Shown here: positions 5,115-5,453 of the stretch, piece after piece | Layout: each line of letters begins with the position of its first letter | Numbering within the stretch: the stretch's first letter is position 1 | NCBI GenBank assembly: GCA_014523595.1 | Contig: JAATVN010000105.1 | Coordinates: 1 to 5,453, forward strand | Direction of reading: 5' to 3' | DNA from: Nitrososphaerales archaeon TH5888 | GTDB taxonomy: Archaea > Thermoproteota > Nitrososphaeria > Nitrososphaerales > Nitrososphaeraceae | Length of the DNA stretch: 5,453 bases | Notes under the pieces: generated by a model | What the model was told of the DNA's origin: nothing | Databases searched by the model: none | Seen by the model: only the letters and a program-made list of their open reading frames with translations | Translations under genes and position numbers: made by a program

Positions 5115-5453
5115 TCACTTTTTTGGTTTGCTTATTATCTCCATCATCTGATTGTAAGCACTCTCCGCGCTATCTTTTCTTGGAAGCTGAATTACGAGCA
5201 AGTTTCCTTGAGAAACACTTTCAGAATCCGTCGGAGCTATGGCAATTAATCCAGTATTTGCCAAAGCCTCGAAAAATTCAGGCATTTTATTTGCATAAAA
5301 AAGGTAGTTTTCATCGAAACCGTAGTCAAGGTAAGTCATCAGTACATCAACAAATACATGCTTCGAGTCATGAAATAAATCTAACAGTACATCAACAGCC
5401 AGTTTTTTACCCGCAACTTTTCTAATTATTTCATCATATCTTTTGGAATCAAT
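5115..5453 (-). CDS. Partial hypothetical protein (C-terminal 112 residues)
   Basis: The minus-strand frame is open from the window edge (5453) to a TGA at 5115-5117, giving 112 residues without a start. The first visible ATG at 5339 is internal, since the frame continues in sense for 38 codons upstream. The sequence begins IDSKRYDEIIRKVAGKK, continues with two similar segments around VDVLL and VDVLM, then FDENYLFYANKMPEFFEAL, a hydrophobic strand TGLIAIAP, a strand NLLVIQLP, and a short helix ending in a lysine-rich tail. It looks soluble, with mixed α/β structure. I do not recognise the family. It converges on tRNA-Gly with 21 bp between them. A 13-bp direct repeat lies within it, 45 bp apart and in frame. 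Confidence 0.7.
   Translation of the reverse strand: MDSKRYDEIIRKVAGKKLAVDVLLDLFHDSKHVFVDVLMTYLDYGFDENYLFYANKMPEFFEALANTGLIAIAPTDSESVSQGNLLVIQLPRKDSAESAYNQMMEIISKPKK

Noticed and set aside
5123..5425. 100-codon plus-strand frame over the partial gene
   Set aside because: It lies antisense to the minus-strand frame, which has better composition and runs open to the window edge. The plus-strand translation is rich in His, Gln and Ser, as expected for a shadow frame.
5019..5453. tRNA-Gly as an integration site for a mobile element
   Set aside because: There is no integrase, and I found no repeated copy of the tRNA 3' end in the window. The flanking gene looks ordinary.

Overview
The window looks like chromosomal DNA from an ammonia-oxidising-type archaeon of the Nitrososphaerota (Thaumarchaeota). 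The reasons are an AT-rich base composition, archaeal protein families (DUF99/UPF0215 and a DUF6659-like protein I associate with Thaumarchaeota), TATA-type promoters, and a tRNA gene without an encoded CCA. The low GC would suit a Nitrosocosmicus-like soil lineage, but that is a guess from composition and style only.

Layout from left to right. A DUF99 protein (63-629, +) converges on a small Cse60-like protein (699-905, -). Upstream of the latter, on the same strand, is a DUF6659-like protein (1032-1439, -). It is divergent, across a 133-bp promoter region, from a HAD-fold 5'(3')-deoxyribonucleotidase-like gene (1573-2136, +). After a 168-bp gap holding an imperfect inverted repeat come a NUDIX ADP-ribose pyrophosphatase-like gene (2305-2898, +) and, 8 bp later, a pterin-4a-carbinolamine dehydratase (2907-3203, +); these two are probably co-transcribed. 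The 330-bp stretch 3204-3533 holds a candidate 32-residue single-helix membrane protein on the minus strand and a short palindrome. Two unrecognised proteins (3534-4019, -; 4195-4815, +) are divergent from a shared 175-bp promoter region. A 203-bp gap with a perfect 16-bp palindrome leads to tRNA-Gly(GCC) at 5019-5093. The window ends inside an unrecognised minus-strand gene that converges on the tRNA.

Functionally this is mostly housekeeping: nucleotide and pterin clean-up enzymes (nucleotidase, NUDIX hydrolase, carbinolamine dehydratase), a possible DNA-repair nuclease (DUF99), and several lineage-restricted proteins of unknown role. Most genes are single transcription units whose AT-rich TATA-like box lies close to 26-28 bp before the start codon, which suggests leaderless mRNAs. 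I see no mobile element, CRISPR array, toxin-antitoxin pair or defence island. The most interesting leads are modest: the leaderless-promoter pattern, the NUDIX-dehydratase pair, the tiny membrane protein, and the intergenic palindromes.
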